Origin: Flavobacteriales bacterium
GTDB taxonomy: Bacteria; Bacteroidota; Bacteroidia; Flavobacteriales; Flavobacteriaceae
Assembly (NCBI GenBank): GCA_011525065.1
Contig: WTIY01000140.1
Coordinates: forward strand, 1-12,168
DNA length: 12,168 nucleotides
Direction: 5' to 3'
The notes beneath the pieces were generated by a model. It was not told where the DNA came from. It worked only from the letters and a program-made list of their open reading frames with translations, and did not search any database. The position numbers and the translations under genes are program-made. Every line of letters starts with the position of its first letter. The first letter of the stretch is position 1. Shown here piece by piece: positions 1 through 7,198 of this stretch.

Positions 1-755
1 AGGTTGATCATACCACTGGATTCGGTTTCACAGTGATTACCGATCATGGTTACTGCCCTTTTCGTATCCCCAATACTAAAATTATCGATCAGTATACGGG
101 TCACCATATCTTGCTGACAAATGGCCTCAATTTCATCAAAATTTCGGGCCTCGGCGATTACCGGTAAGTTCAAATCTTGATCGGTCAAGTATTTTTTGGT
201 CGCTTCAATGGCCTGGTGCATGCCACCACAAAAATCGATATGGTTGTCCTTAAGCATGATGGCGTCATAAAGGGCAAATCGATGATTCACCCCACCGCCC
301 AATCGAACGGCCCATTTTTCTAATGCCCTAATGCCGGGGGTGGTCTTTCTCGTATCCAACAGACGCGTTTTCGTGCCTTCAAGTCGAGCGACAAAAGCCC
401 TTGTTTTTGTAGCGATTCCACTCATGCGTTGCATTGCGTTTAACACCAATCGTTCAGCCTGCAATAAAGCATGGCTTGGACCCTCGACCGTGAACGCTAC
501 TGCTCCCATTGGGGCAAATTCACCATCAGCTTGGTTGGGTTGAAAAACAACCTCAGCACTCAATGATTCAAAAACTTGACGGGCAAAATCAAGACCAGCA
601 ATGTAGCCTGGTTCTTTGATCAGAAGCGCCGCTTTACCACGAGCTGTTTTTGGAATACACGCTAAAGTAGAGTGATCGCCCGAACCAATATCTTCACGAA
701 GGGCATTGGCTATGATGCCCCGAATTTCTTCTTGTTCTTGTTTGGCAGAAATCAA
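1..755 (-). CDS. nadC: Quinolinate phosphoribosyltransferase (nicotinate-nucleotide pyrophosphorylase), 3' end cut by window edge
   Basis: This cytoplasmic enzyme converts quinolinate and PRPP to nicotinate mononucleotide, CO2 and pyrophosphate in de novo NAD synthesis. About 251 residues are visible; the family is usually near 285, so roughly the last 30-35 lie off the left edge. Family motifs appear in order: EDIGSGDHST near residues 21-29, LDTRKTTPG at 133-141, RLGGGVNHR at 151-159, MLKDNH at 167-172, EAR at 202-204, IDN at 223-225 and ETESSG near 243-248. The basic and acidic residues of these motifs bind quinolinate and PRPP in the family. No in-frame ATG lies upstream of the conserved N-terminus, and the frame is closed by TAG at 773-771. 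The best start is therefore TTG at 755-753, giving (M)ISAKQEQEEIRGII. The gene diverges from rlmH across about 100 bases. I could not call its promoter; TATTTTAG at 786-779 is one mismatch from TAnnTTTG but lacks a -33 partner. Confidence 0.95.
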   Translation of the reverse strand, partial: MISAKQEQEEIRGIIANALREDIGSGDHSTLACIPKTARGKAALLIKEPGYIAGLDFARQVFESLSAEVVFQPNQADGEFAPMGAVAFTVEGPSHALLQAERLVLNAMQRMSGIATKTRAFVARLEGTKTRLLDTRKTTPGIRALEKWAVRLGGGVNHRFALYDAIMLKDNHIDFCGGMHQAIEATKKYLTDQDLNLPVIAEARNFDEIEAICQQDMVTRILIDNFSIGDTKRAVTMIGNHCETESSGMIN

Positions 756-818
756 TGGATTGCTTTTGAGCTAAATTACTAAAATACGCAACAAAAAGGC
801 AGGACTGATGGCCCTAAC

Positions 819-850
819 TTTATCCACAGAAAACAAATTCAATATCTTTG
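819..850 (+). promoter_or_regulatory. Bacteroidota-type promoter of rlmH
   Basis: The -7 element TATCTTTG at 843-850 matches the Bacteroidota consensus TAnnTTTG exactly. TTTA at 819-822, one base off the TTTG -33 motif, lies 20 bases upstream, which is the expected spacing. Only four bases separate the -7 element from the rlmH ATG at 855, so transcription would start at or next to the start codon. The -33 half overlaps a DnaA-box-like sequence at 820-828. Confidence 0.6.
820..828 (+). promoter_or_regulatory. Perfect DnaA-box sequence (TTATCCACA)
   Basis: The nine bases TTATCCACA equal the high-affinity R1-type DnaA box known from E. coli oriC. The site lies in the nadC/rlmH divergent spacer and overlaps the predicted -33 element of rlmH. 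I noticed no second perfect copy nearby, so it does not suggest a replication origin. It could be a DnaA-responsive regulatory site or chance. The match is direct; the function is inferred. Confidence 0.3.
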
Positions 851-854
851 AAAT

Positions 855-1328
855 ATGAATATTTGTCTGCTCGCGGTTGGACCGACCGACAATCCAATGC
901 TGAAGGAACTCATTGAGGTTTATCTCAAAAGATTGAATCACTATGTCCGGTTTGAACTGAAATGTTTACCAGCACTTAAAAACACCAAAAACCTCAGTAC
1001 AGAACGCCAATGTTATTTAGAGGGTCAGTCCATATTGCAGGCATTAGGGGCCTCAGATCGAGTCGTTTTGTTGGACGAACGGGGCAAACAGATGAAGTCT
1101 ACAGAATTTGCAAAATACATGCAAAAGCAACTGAATGCCGGCGGGAAAAAATTGGTTTTTGTTGTTGGTGGTCCTTATGGGTTTTCACAAGACATCAAAT
1201 CAAGAGCTCAAGGCAGTATTTCTCTATCGAAAATGACCTTCTCTCACCAAATGGTTCGACTTTTTATGGTAGAACAGTGTTATCGGGCATTTAGCATTCT
1301 TCGCGGGGAGCCGTATCATCATGAATAA
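855..1328 (+). CDS. rlmH: 23S rRNA (pseudouridine1915-N3)-methyltransferase RlmH
   Basis: RlmH is a small SPOUT-class methyltransferase that uses S-adenosylmethionine to methylate the N3 of pseudouridine 1915 in helix 69 of 23S rRNA, acting on assembled 70S ribosomes as a dimer. The 157-residue length fits the family (about 155). The N-terminus MNICLLAVGPTDNPMLKELI matches the family's first beta strand and helix, which fixes the start. The SAM-binding trefoil knot region is seen as VVLLDERGKQMKSTEFA near 69-85 and VFVVGGPYGF near 101-110. The C-terminal signature SHQMVRLFMVEQCYRAFSI followed by GEPYHHE is diagnostic. It stands alone on the plus strand between nadC (divergent) and the hydrolase operon (convergent, 54 bases away). 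Its promoter sits almost on the start codon, so the mRNA may be leaderless. Confidence 0.97.
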   Translation: MNICLLAVGPTDNPMLKELIEVYLKRLNHYVRFELKCLPALKNTKNLSTERQCYLEGQSILQALGASDRVVLLDERGKQMKSTEFAKYMQKQLNAGGKKLVFVVGGPYGFSQDIKSRAQGSISLSKMTFSHQMVRLFMVEQCYRAFSILRGEPYHHE

Positions 1329-1382
1329 CGCTCAAGCCTCATGTATTCAGCCTGTACGGTAGAGATTTTATCCTTTGCTGAA

Positions 1383-3065
1383 TTACTCAACCAGTAGCCT
1401 GATGTTATGACTGGAATTGCCATCGTTTAGGTGCAAAAGGTACAGACCTTGACTCAATGAAATCGGCCATGAGAGATGACCCGCTGGCGAATGCCACGAG
1501 GTGTTTGCTACTCTTCGTCCATCGGGCTGAAACAGTTCTGCCTCTAAAAAAGCTGGCTTGAACGAAGGGTCGAGAAACATTTGAATGTTTCCTTTGGCAG
1601 GATTAATGACCCTACCCCATGACTGAGTCACAACATCAGAATTCCCCAACAGCTGTAGAATCTCAGTGATAGCGAAATCAGCCATATCCTGAGTCAGGCT
1701 CACATGGCTCGAATTAATGGTCGACGCCTCAATGTTATCAAAAGGGGAGGCCGAAAGATCAGCCGTACCGTGCCAATTATTGGTTTCAATGGCCAAAGCA
1801 CTCATGGTCGGAATAAAACTGTATTCATCTTGGTTCAAAGCATCGATAAATTCCTGTAAAATGGGGTTCCCGCCACCTCCAGCAAGAGCCGCTGAAATGT
1901 TTCCAGTACCCCCAGGAGCACTGTCCACCCCATCCGAAGTGTTTGGTGATTCAGCATCAGCAGAAAAGGTCGAAATTGGGATCCCGATAAACAAAGTTCG
2001 AACCTCTGTAACGGTTATGTTCTGTCCCGCTTCAGGAGTAAAATAAAGGGCAATCTCAAGGTCGGTCAATCCATCAATCGCGATGCTGGTGTTGACCACC
2101 TCCATCCCCGGGCTTCCGATGGTCGTGCCATCAACCGCGCCGTTGATCATGGTCACATTGCGAACTTCTGAGGGAAAACCAAGAAGGTCTAATTCTTGCT
2201 GGAACTCATCTCTAAAATTGGGTGCGCCTATAGGAAGCAATAGGTTCGGGTCTTGTTCAACATCTGAACCCGATAGCAAATGACCCGACAAATGGTCAAT
2301 GAGCATTTGCTTAGCTGCAGGTGAATTCAACACGAAATCTACTGTAGCTTGTGCGATGGGGTCCCCACCAACTACGGCAAAATAATTAATCAAATATTGC
2401 AACGATATTGGAATGTTCGCTCCACGGTGTGGCGAATCAAAGGACAAAAACAGTCGGGTTTCGTGTTCCAATTCCTCCTGCTCCATGTAGGCTAGAGCGT
2501 ATCTTGAGATCAGACCACCCATACTAGGGCCCAATACGACCAACTCCTCATTGCCGACTTTTTGGGCGTTAATCTCTTGAATCAAAGCAATCAAAACCAT
2601 GGCATTACGCTGGATAAAATCTCCACCACCACTTATCTCATAACCATCTGTGATATAATTTGGTGCATTTAAAATAACAATGTCGTAGCCCAAATCACGC
2701 AATTCATCGGCAAGATTTTGCCCCCCATAGGTCAAGCTGGCATAGAGGGCGCCGATTCCTCGACCATCACCAGGGTCAAAACCGTCCAGAACAAGAACAG
2801 GACGATCCAAAACCCCATCGACATTATCCAGAAATATCTCGTATTCCCCCTGGCCAAAGTAGGCCTGAGACTCCCCATATCCCTGATACCCAATGGTGGC
2901 CGTAATGGGTGAAATCACGGATCGTTCCGGAAAAAAATTAGGGTCAGGTTCTGGTAAAAAATTAATTTGTGCTCGCAAGCCGTGAATACTAAAGATCATT
3001 AGGCCTATCAACAATAAATGGGTCCATTGAAGCCCGGACTCAGCGTGTAATTGAACTCGATTCAT
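1383..3065 (-). CDS. Secreted alpha/beta hydrolase (lipase/esterase-like) with T9SS type A sorting domain
   Basis: With the start at 3065 the product is 560 residues. An N-terminal signal peptide has a hydrophobic core LLLIGLMIFSI and likely cleavage after Ala in GLRA-Q near residue 32. The hydrolase fold follows: PVLVLDGFDPGDG near 88-100, the nucleophile elbow GPSMGG at 179-184 (Ser181), then SFDSPHRGANIP, typical of PGAP1-like lipases. Asp312 (INGAVDG) and His454 (SSHVSLTQD, followed by a helix) are plausible triad partners. The last ~75 residues (from about 486, VINPAKGNIQMFL to GLYLLHLNDG to IRLLVE) form a beta-rich T9SS type A domain, so export through the outer membrane or surface attachment is expected. 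The chosen ATG overlaps the upstream aldehyde dehydrogenase stop by four bases, suggesting coupled translation. An ATG at 3086 would add seven polar residues and is less likely. Lipase or esterase activity and substrate are inferred. Confidence 0.88.
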   Translation of the reverse strand: MNRVQLHAESGLQWTHLLLIGLMIFSIHGLRAQINFLPEPDPNFFPERSVISPITATIGYQGYGESQAYFGQGEYEIFLDNVDGVLDRPVLVLDGFDPGDGRGIGALYASLTYGGQNLADELRDLGYDIVILNAPNYITDGYEISGGGDFIQRNAMVLIALIQEINAQKVGNEELVVLGPSMGGLISRYALAYMEQEELEHETRLFLSFDSPHRGANIPISLQYLINYFAVVGGDPIAQATVDFVLNSPAAKQMLIDHLSGHLLSGSDVEQDPNLLLPIGAPNFRDEFQQELDLLGFPSEVRNVTMINGAVDGTTIGSPGMEVVNTSIAIDGLTDLEIALYFTPEAGQNITVTEVRTLFIGIPISTFSADAESPNTSDGVDSAPGGTGNISAALAGGGGNPILQEFIDALNQDEYSFIPTMSALAIETNNWHGTADLSASPFDNIEASTINSSHVSLTQDMADFAITEILQLLGNSDVVTQSWGRVINPAKGNIQMFLDPSFKPAFLEAELFQPDGRRVANTSWHSPAGHLSWPISLSQGLYLLHLNDGNSSHNIRLLVE

Positions 3066-4420
3066 TTCATTATTTTTTTGATCCATTTTAATTTATTGTC
3101 TGTAAGGGGTGGATATTTAAGCGGGGCTTCAAACCAGTTTTTCTTGTAAAGCACACTTTTTTTGTGACTGAAACAGTCCAAGCCGTGATGGCCGTGATAG
3201 GCCCCAATTCCACTATGTCCCACACCGCCAAAGGGCAAATGAGGATTGGTTAAGTGCATAACAACATCATTGACCGCACCACCACCAAATGACAATTGCG
3301 AAAGAATTGACTGATACTCAATTGATTTATTACTAAACACATAAGCCGCCAAAGGCTTTTCAAGTTGTTTGATAAACGTCAATGCCTCATCGATTTCATC
3401 GTAAGCAATCACGGGTAAAATGGGGCCGAAAATTTCTTCTTTCATGACCGCATCAGACAAGGTGACATCGACCATTATGGTCGGGCCCATATAACGAGTG
3501 GTTCGATCGATCTCCCCGCCGAAAAAGACTTTTTTTCGATCGATCAAAGCCTCCAGACGATCGAAATGGCGCTCATTAATGATCTGACAATATTGATTCT
3601 GACCCAGACGATAATTATTCTTTTCAATCTCTTTGACACAAGTGGCCAAAAATTCTTCGCGAACAGCTCGATGAACCATCACATAATCCGGCGCAACACA
3701 AGTTTGCCCAGCATTCAAGAATTTTCCCCAAATCAATCTCTTGGCCGTGAGTTTCAAATCAGCTGATTCCGTGATGATCGCTGGGGATTTCCCCCCGAGC
3801 TCCAGAGTAACCGGTGTCAGTTGTTTCGCAGCCGCCTTATAGACAATACGACCGACTGCTGTACTTCCGGTATAAAATATATGATCCCACCTCAACTCGA
3901 GTAATTTTTCTGTGCCTTGGGCATCTGCTTGTACCACCTTAAGATGACTGGGATCAAAACGGCTGTTGATCATGTCTTCTAATGCTTGAGCGACATTGGG
4001 CGCGTTCTCACTTGGTTTAAGGACTGCAGTATTACCCGCTGCAATTGCTGAAACCGCAGGCTGCAGCAAGAGTAAGACGGGATAATTCCATGCACCAATG
4101 ATCAAGTTTACCCCCAAGGGCTCACGTAAAATTGCACTAGTGGCCGGCCAATTGATCCAATTGGTTCGGACCTTTTGAGGCTTCATCCATGATTTCAGTA
4201 AGCGCTTTGTACGCGAAATTTCCTCATAGAGCATGGTAAATTCTGTAGTAAAACTTTCAAAGGCTGATTTTTGAAAGTCATTGTAAAGCGCCTTCACGAT
4301 ATCGTCCTCACATTGTCTTAGACCTTGATCAAATCGATTTAACGCATTGATGCGCGCCTGGTAGCTCAAGGTTGATCCTTGCTGAAAAAAAGCACGCTGT
4401 TGGTCGACAATAGAGGGCAT
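3062..4420 (-). CDS. Class 3 (ALDH3-type) aldehyde dehydrogenase
   Basis: This is an NAD(P)+-dependent enzyme oxidising aldehydes to carboxylates; ALDH3 members typically act on medium or long-chain and aromatic aldehydes. The 452-residue length is typical of class 3, shorter than the ~500 of class 1/2. Visible motifs are PLGVNLIIGAWNYP at 101-114 (oxyanion Asn112), AGNTAVLKPSE at 128-138 with cofactor-binding Lys135, FYTGSTAVG at 182-190, LELGGKSP with general base Glu207, and FLNAGQTCVAPDYV with nucleophile Cys241. The C-terminal PHLPFGGVGHSGIGAYHG and FSHKKSVLYK are class 3 hallmarks. There is no hydrophobic C-terminal anchor, so it should be soluble. It starts four bases after the CarboxypepD_reg-like gene and overlaps the hydrolase by ATGA, so all three are probably co-transcribed. 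All catalytic residues are present; the natural substrate is unknown. Confidence 0.95.
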   Translation of the reverse strand: MPSIVDQQRAFFQQGSTLSYQARINALNRFDQGLRQCEDDIVKALYNDFQKSAFESFTTEFTMLYEEISRTKRLLKSWMKPQKVRTNWINWPATSAILREPLGVNLIIGAWNYPVLLLLQPAVSAIAAGNTAVLKPSENAPNVAQALEDMINSRFDPSHLKVVQADAQGTEKLLELRWDHIFYTGSTAVGRIVYKAAAKQLTPVTLELGGKSPAIITESADLKLTAKRLIWGKFLNAGQTCVAPDYVMVHRAVREEFLATCVKEIEKNNYRLGQNQYCQIINERHFDRLEALIDRKKVFFGGEIDRTTRYMGPTIMVDVTLSDAVMKEEIFGPILPVIAYDEIDEALTFIKQLEKPLAAYVFSNKSIEYQSILSQLSFGGGAVNDVVMHLTNPHLPFGGVGHSGIGAYHGHHGLDCFSHKKSVLYKKNWFEAPLKYPPLTDNKLKWIKKIMK

Positions 4421-4424
4421 GACT

Positions 4425-5201
4425 TTATTTTTTTTCTCGATTCAGAATGCGGTATTCTTCATAGCATTCACTGATGGCGTCAAGAATTTGAAGGTCGTTT
4501 GCGGTTTTGATGAATTCTTCTGAATAACTACAATTATTTAAAATTTCATCGATGTCTGTACGTTCAAGTTGTAAGACAGCCATCAACGTTTCTCGATCGA
4601 ACTTAGATTGCAAAAGATTTCTAATTTCATCATCGCGCTTCATCTGTTTGAGTTTGCGCATCTGCTTTGGCCGCTTTCCAAAGACATTATACAGAAAATC
4701 TGCAGGATTAAATAAGGCACTCAATACTTTTGTCACTGCACCTGGCTGTTGTTTACCCCCTTCATAACCACCTCCAAAACCAGCAATCCGGTACCTGTAA
4801 TTGTCATAGATCGGGATGATTTTGGCATCCACCTCAACGTAACCCGTTAATTGTACGGGCTTGACAACCACCTCTTCCAGTGCAATACCCAATTCGGTCA
4901 TTTTGACTTTAATGTAATCGTATTTCAGCCAGTCGTTGGTAACCCGAACGCGAATTGACCTGAATCCCAAATATGAAAAATAGAGCGTGTCGTTTACAGA
5001 GGCTCTTAGTTTAAATGCGCCTTCCTTGTCTGTGGTGGTCCCAATGACCTTGTTCAAGTTGACAATATTGACATTTTCGAGTTCCGCCTCATCTACATCA
5101 TTGATCACAACACCATTAATGATGACCCCAGGATCTTCTTCCTCTTGGGCAAGGAGCCAAAGCGGAAATAAAAACATCAAAAGAAATAAACGCGTCTTCA
5201 T
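4425..5201 (-). CDS. Exported CarboxypepD_reg-like domain protein of unknown function
   Basis: The 258-residue product begins with a clear signal peptide (MKTRLFLLMFLFPLWLLA-Q, cleavage near 19), followed by an acidic stretch EEEDPG. Residues about 25-105 resemble the CarboxypepD_reg-like beta-sandwich common in Bacteroidota outer-membrane and periplasmic proteins: INGVVIND, then NVNIVNLNKVIGTTTDKEGAFKLRA, then DTLYFSYLGFRSIRVRV. A linker (ALEEVVVKPVQL) leads to a Gly-rich segment (AGFGGGYEGGKQQPG) and a charged helical C-terminus with two cysteines. No catalytic motif is apparent. I chose ATG at 5201-5199; the preceding in-frame TTG (5204-5202) would only add one residue. It is first in a unit with the ALDH and the secreted hydrolase, downstream of a TAnnTTTG element at 5255-5248. 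A role in envelope biogenesis or binding is possible but not shown. Confidence 0.85.
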   Translation of the reverse strand: MKTRLFLLMFLFPLWLLAQEEEDPGVIINGVVINDVDEAELENVNIVNLNKVIGTTTDKEGAFKLRASVNDTLYFSYLGFRSIRVRVTNDWLKYDYIKVKMTELGIALEEVVVKPVQLTGYVEVDAKIIPIYDNYRYRIAGFGGGYEGGKQQPGAVTKVLSALFNPADFLYNVFGKRPKQMRKLKQMKRDDEIRNLLQSKFDRETLMAVLQLERTDIDEILNNCSYSEEFIKTANDLQILDAISECYEEYRILNREKK

Positions 5202-5212
5202 CAAGGGGATTT

Positions 5213-5228
5213 TGGTTAAAAATAACCA
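5213..5228 (-). promoter_or_regulatory. Small hairpin in the 5' leader of the 5201-1383 operon
   Basis: A perfect six-base stem (TGGTTA/TAACCA) with a four-base loop lies 11 bases upstream of the ATG at 5201. It partly overlaps a second palindrome, CCATTTATGG, at 5226-5235, so the two folds would exclude each other. The sequence symmetry is direct; any effect on translation is speculation, and such short AT-rich palindromes arise by chance. Confidence 0.25.
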
Positions 5229-5247
5229 TTTATGGACAATTAAATTT

Positions 5248-5255
5248 CAAAATTA
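5248..5255 (-). promoter_or_regulatory. Predicted -7 element of the CarboxypepD_reg/ALDH/hydrolase operon
   Basis: Read on the minus strand the octamer is TAATTTTG, an exact TAnnTTTG match, 46 bases before the ATG at 5201. The expected position of the -33 TTTG has no good match. The leader would be about 40 bases and A/T-rich. It is the only good promoter candidate I found for the three genes. Confidence 0.45.
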
Positions 5256-5260
5256 TGTGA

Positions 5261-5285
5261 AAATCCGCCGACTCATTCAGGATTT
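5261..5285 (-). terminator. Possible weak terminator after the DEAD-box helicase gene
   Basis: AAATCC at 5285-5280 and GGATTT at 5266-5261 (minus strand) form a six-base stem around a 13-base loop, starting eight bases after the helicase stop and followed by a short T-run. The stem is AT-rich and the loop large, so termination may be inefficient, and helicase transcription could then read into the downstream operon. It also occupies the -33 region of that operon's promoter. Confidence 0.3.
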
Positions 5286-5293
5286 ACTTAAGG

Positions 5294-7102
5294 CTATCGT
5301 CGACGCCTTTTACCACGAGTACCGGGCACGTCGGGGCGCTCCCCGCGACGACGTCCTTTGCCCTTAAATGTCGAGGTAGACCCAGATTTTCGTCCACGTT
5401 TTGCACTGAAGCTTGCGTCCGCATCATTCTTGTACTTGCCCTTTTTAAATTTTTTGCCAAAGGCTTTGCCACTTTTAAATTTTCCTCTTCTCCCCCGTTC
5501 ATCGGAACGTTCAATTTCAATCGGGCGGTCGTGAAAAAATACACCGTCAAAAGCCTTAACAACGCGATCGTATTGGTTCTGATCGGTATTGAAAAACGAA
5601 AAAGAATCCATGGTGTCTACATGAAAAACTTCTTCTTTACCCAATCCAGTTACCTCGCGCACTAAATCTTTTAAATCCATCCATGCCAGACCATCCTTTC
5701 GACCAAGATTGATGAAAAATCGAATGCTATACTTGGATTTTTTATTGCCGCCAGTGGCTGACTCAGATCCAGACAAATCAGGAATATTGAGGTCTTTGGC
5801 CTTTTTGTAATAGTTGAAAAATCTCGAAAACTCAACTGAGAAAAATTTCTTGATCAATTGGTCCTTGTCGAATTGCTCGAGCACCTGACTAATGGCAGGC
5901 AAATAAGGATCGATTTCGTGATTGATCTCGGTTTCCGCAACCTTGCTGGCCAAATGAAACAACTGCTTTTCGCAGATTTCCATACCAGAGGGAATGTCTT
6001 TGGCAACAAAGGACTTTTGAATTATTTTTTCAATGGACTTTATTTTGCGGACCTCACTTTTTGAAACGATGACCATGGAGACCCCAGTTTTACCCGCCCG
6101 ACCAGTGCGCCCACTTCGGTGCGTATAGGTCTCTATCTCATCAGGCAATTGATAATTGATCACATGGGTGATGTCGTCAACATCAATGCCCCGTGCGGCA
6201 ACATCAGTGGCTACGAGCATTTGAATCTGTCTGGTGCGGAATGATTTCATCACCAAATCCCTTTGATTTTGACTTAAATCACCGTGTAAGGCTGCCGCAT
6301 TATACCCGTCTTCGATCAACATTTCTGCGACCTTTTGTGTATCTCGCTTGGTGCGACAGAAAATCACAGAAAATATATCGGGATGCGCATCGGCCAGTCG
6401 CTTGAGCGCCTGATAACGATCACGAGCAGCAACAAGATAATATTCGTGGGTCACGCTGTTGGCCCCAACATTTTTAGCCCCTACGGTTACTTCCTGGGGA
6501 TTGTGCATGAATTCTTGAGCTATTTTGGCAACTTCTTTTGGCATCGTCGCGCTGAATAGCCATGTATTCTTATCCTCTGGCGAATAAGATAAAATTTCTG
6601 TAATGTCCTCATAAAATCCCATGTTGAGCATTTCATCGGCTTCATCGAGCACACAGTACTCTATTTTGGAAATATCAATCATGCCACGACCGATCATGTC
6701 CTTCATACGCCCTGGGGTAGCGACGATAATTTGAGCGCCCTTTTTGATTTTTTTGGCCTGATCGGTAATGCTGGCCCCTCCATAAATCGCAACCACATTC
6801 AAGCCTTTTAGATGGGCTCCGTAAAGCTTGAGCTCCTGAGTTATTTGAAGACATAGCTCCCGAGTCGGAGATAAAATTAGCCCCTGTGTATCGCGGCTTT
6901 CTACTCGAATTTTCTGAAGCATTGGAAAACCAAAAGCAGCAGTTTTACCTGTACCGGTTTGTGCCAATGAGACCAAATCGGTCTCTTGTTGTAAAAGCAG
7001 GGGGATGGTTTTTTCTTGGACTTCACTTGGGGTTTCAAAACCCATGTCCTGAATGGCTTGAAGAAAGACGTCCTCCAAACCCAGAGTTTTAAATGTTGTC
7101 AT
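5294..7102 (-). CDS. DEAD-box ATP-dependent RNA helicase (DeaD/CsdA type) with DbpA RNA-binding domain
   Basis: This cytoplasmic helicase unwinds or remodels RNA with ATP, probably in ribosome assembly, mRNA decay or cold adaptation. All core motifs are present in 602 residues: the Q motif region FETPSEVQEKTIP, motif I AQTGTGKT (47-54), PTREL (79-83), GG (108-109), TPGRM (129-133), DEAD (153-156), SAT (184-186), VIFCRTK (246-252), ATDVAARGID (298-307) and HRSGRTGRAG (328-337). A linker to about 455 leads to a DbpA/CsdA-type RNA-binding domain (KYSIRFFINLGRKDGLAWMD to FFHDRPIEIE, about 457-532). The last ~70 residues are very basic (Lys/Arg/Gly/Ser-rich, ending RGKRRRR), likely a disordered RNA-binding tail. 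It has its own promoter and a hairpin-rich leader, and is separated from rdgB by 139 bases. DeaD/CsdA type is the closest named family; the exact orthologue is not certain. Confidence 0.96.
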   Translation of the reverse strand: MTTFKTLGLEDVFLQAIQDMGFETPSEVQEKTIPLLLQQETDLVSLAQTGTGKTAAFGFPMLQKIRVESRDTQGLILSPTRELCLQITQELKLYGAHLKGLNVVAIYGGASITDQAKKIKKGAQIIVATPGRMKDMIGRGMIDISKIEYCVLDEADEMLNMGFYEDITEILSYSPEDKNTWLFSATMPKEVAKIAQEFMHNPQEVTVGAKNVGANSVTHEYYLVAARDRYQALKRLADAHPDIFSVIFCRTKRDTQKVAEMLIEDGYNAAALHGDLSQNQRDLVMKSFRTRQIQMLVATDVAARGIDVDDITHVINYQLPDEIETYTHRSGRTGRAGKTGVSMVIVSKSEVRKIKSIEKIIQKSFVAKDIPSGMEICEKQLFHLASKVAETEINHEIDPYLPAISQVLEQFDKDQLIKKFFSVEFSRFFNYYKKAKDLNIPDLSGSESATGGNKKSKYSIRFFINLGRKDGLAWMDLKDLVREVTGLGKEEVFHVDTMDSFSFFNTDQNQYDRVVKAFDGVFFHDRPIEIERSDERGRRGKFKSGKAFGKKFKKGKYKNDADASFSAKRGRKSGSTSTFKGKGRRRGERPDVPGTRGKRRRR

Positions 7103-7123
7103 TCAATGATTTTTCTCGTTCGC

Positions 7124-7175
7124 GTGTTGTTTAAAGCATACGACCCGAGTTAACCCAAAGCTTTACAAACAACAC
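7124..7175 (-). promoter_or_regulatory. Long stem-loop in the helicase 5' leader
   Basis: Arms at 7175-7160 and 7137-7124 (minus strand) are complementary over 14 base pairs, broken only by a two-base bulge, around a 22-base loop. On the mRNA the 3' arm reads GCTTTAAACAACAC. The stem ends 21 bases before the helicase ATG. No U-tract follows on either strand, so it is not a standard intrinsic terminator. Complementarity is seen directly; a regulatory role in helicase expression is inferred. Confidence 0.5.
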
Positions 7176-7192
7176 TTCCTCTCCCTGAGGAA
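7176..7192 (-). promoter_or_regulatory. Second hairpin at the predicted 5' end of the helicase mRNA
   Basis: TTCCTC, a five-base loop and GAGGAA form a perfect six-base-pair hairpin directly adjoining the long stem-loop at 7175-7124. It begins within a few bases of the start site expected from the -7 element at 7206-7199. A 5'-terminal hairpin of this kind could shield the mRNA from decay; that role is inferred. Confidence 0.4.
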
Positions 7193-7198
7193 TTTGGG

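Noticed and set aside
331..543. Plus-strand open frame opposite nadC.
   Set aside because: The minus strand carries all NadC motifs without interruption; the plus-strand frame has no recognisable content.
1345..1383. Inverted repeat ATTCAGC/GCTGAAT between the convergent rlmH and hydrolase genes.
   Set aside because: Only seven base pairs around a 25-base loop, with no T-run and one arm touching the hydrolase stop; too weak to call a terminator.
3502..3545. Direct repeat TTCGATCGATC occurring twice 33 bases apart, with a third partial copy.
   Set aside because: It lies inside the aldehyde dehydrogenase gene and is explained by two Ile-Asp-Arg codon triplets.
5284..5562. A 92-codon minus-strand frame overlapping the helicase 3' end.
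   Set aside because: It lies in another frame of the Lys/Arg-rich tail, whose codon bias removes stops; the helicase reading is continuous and family-consistent.
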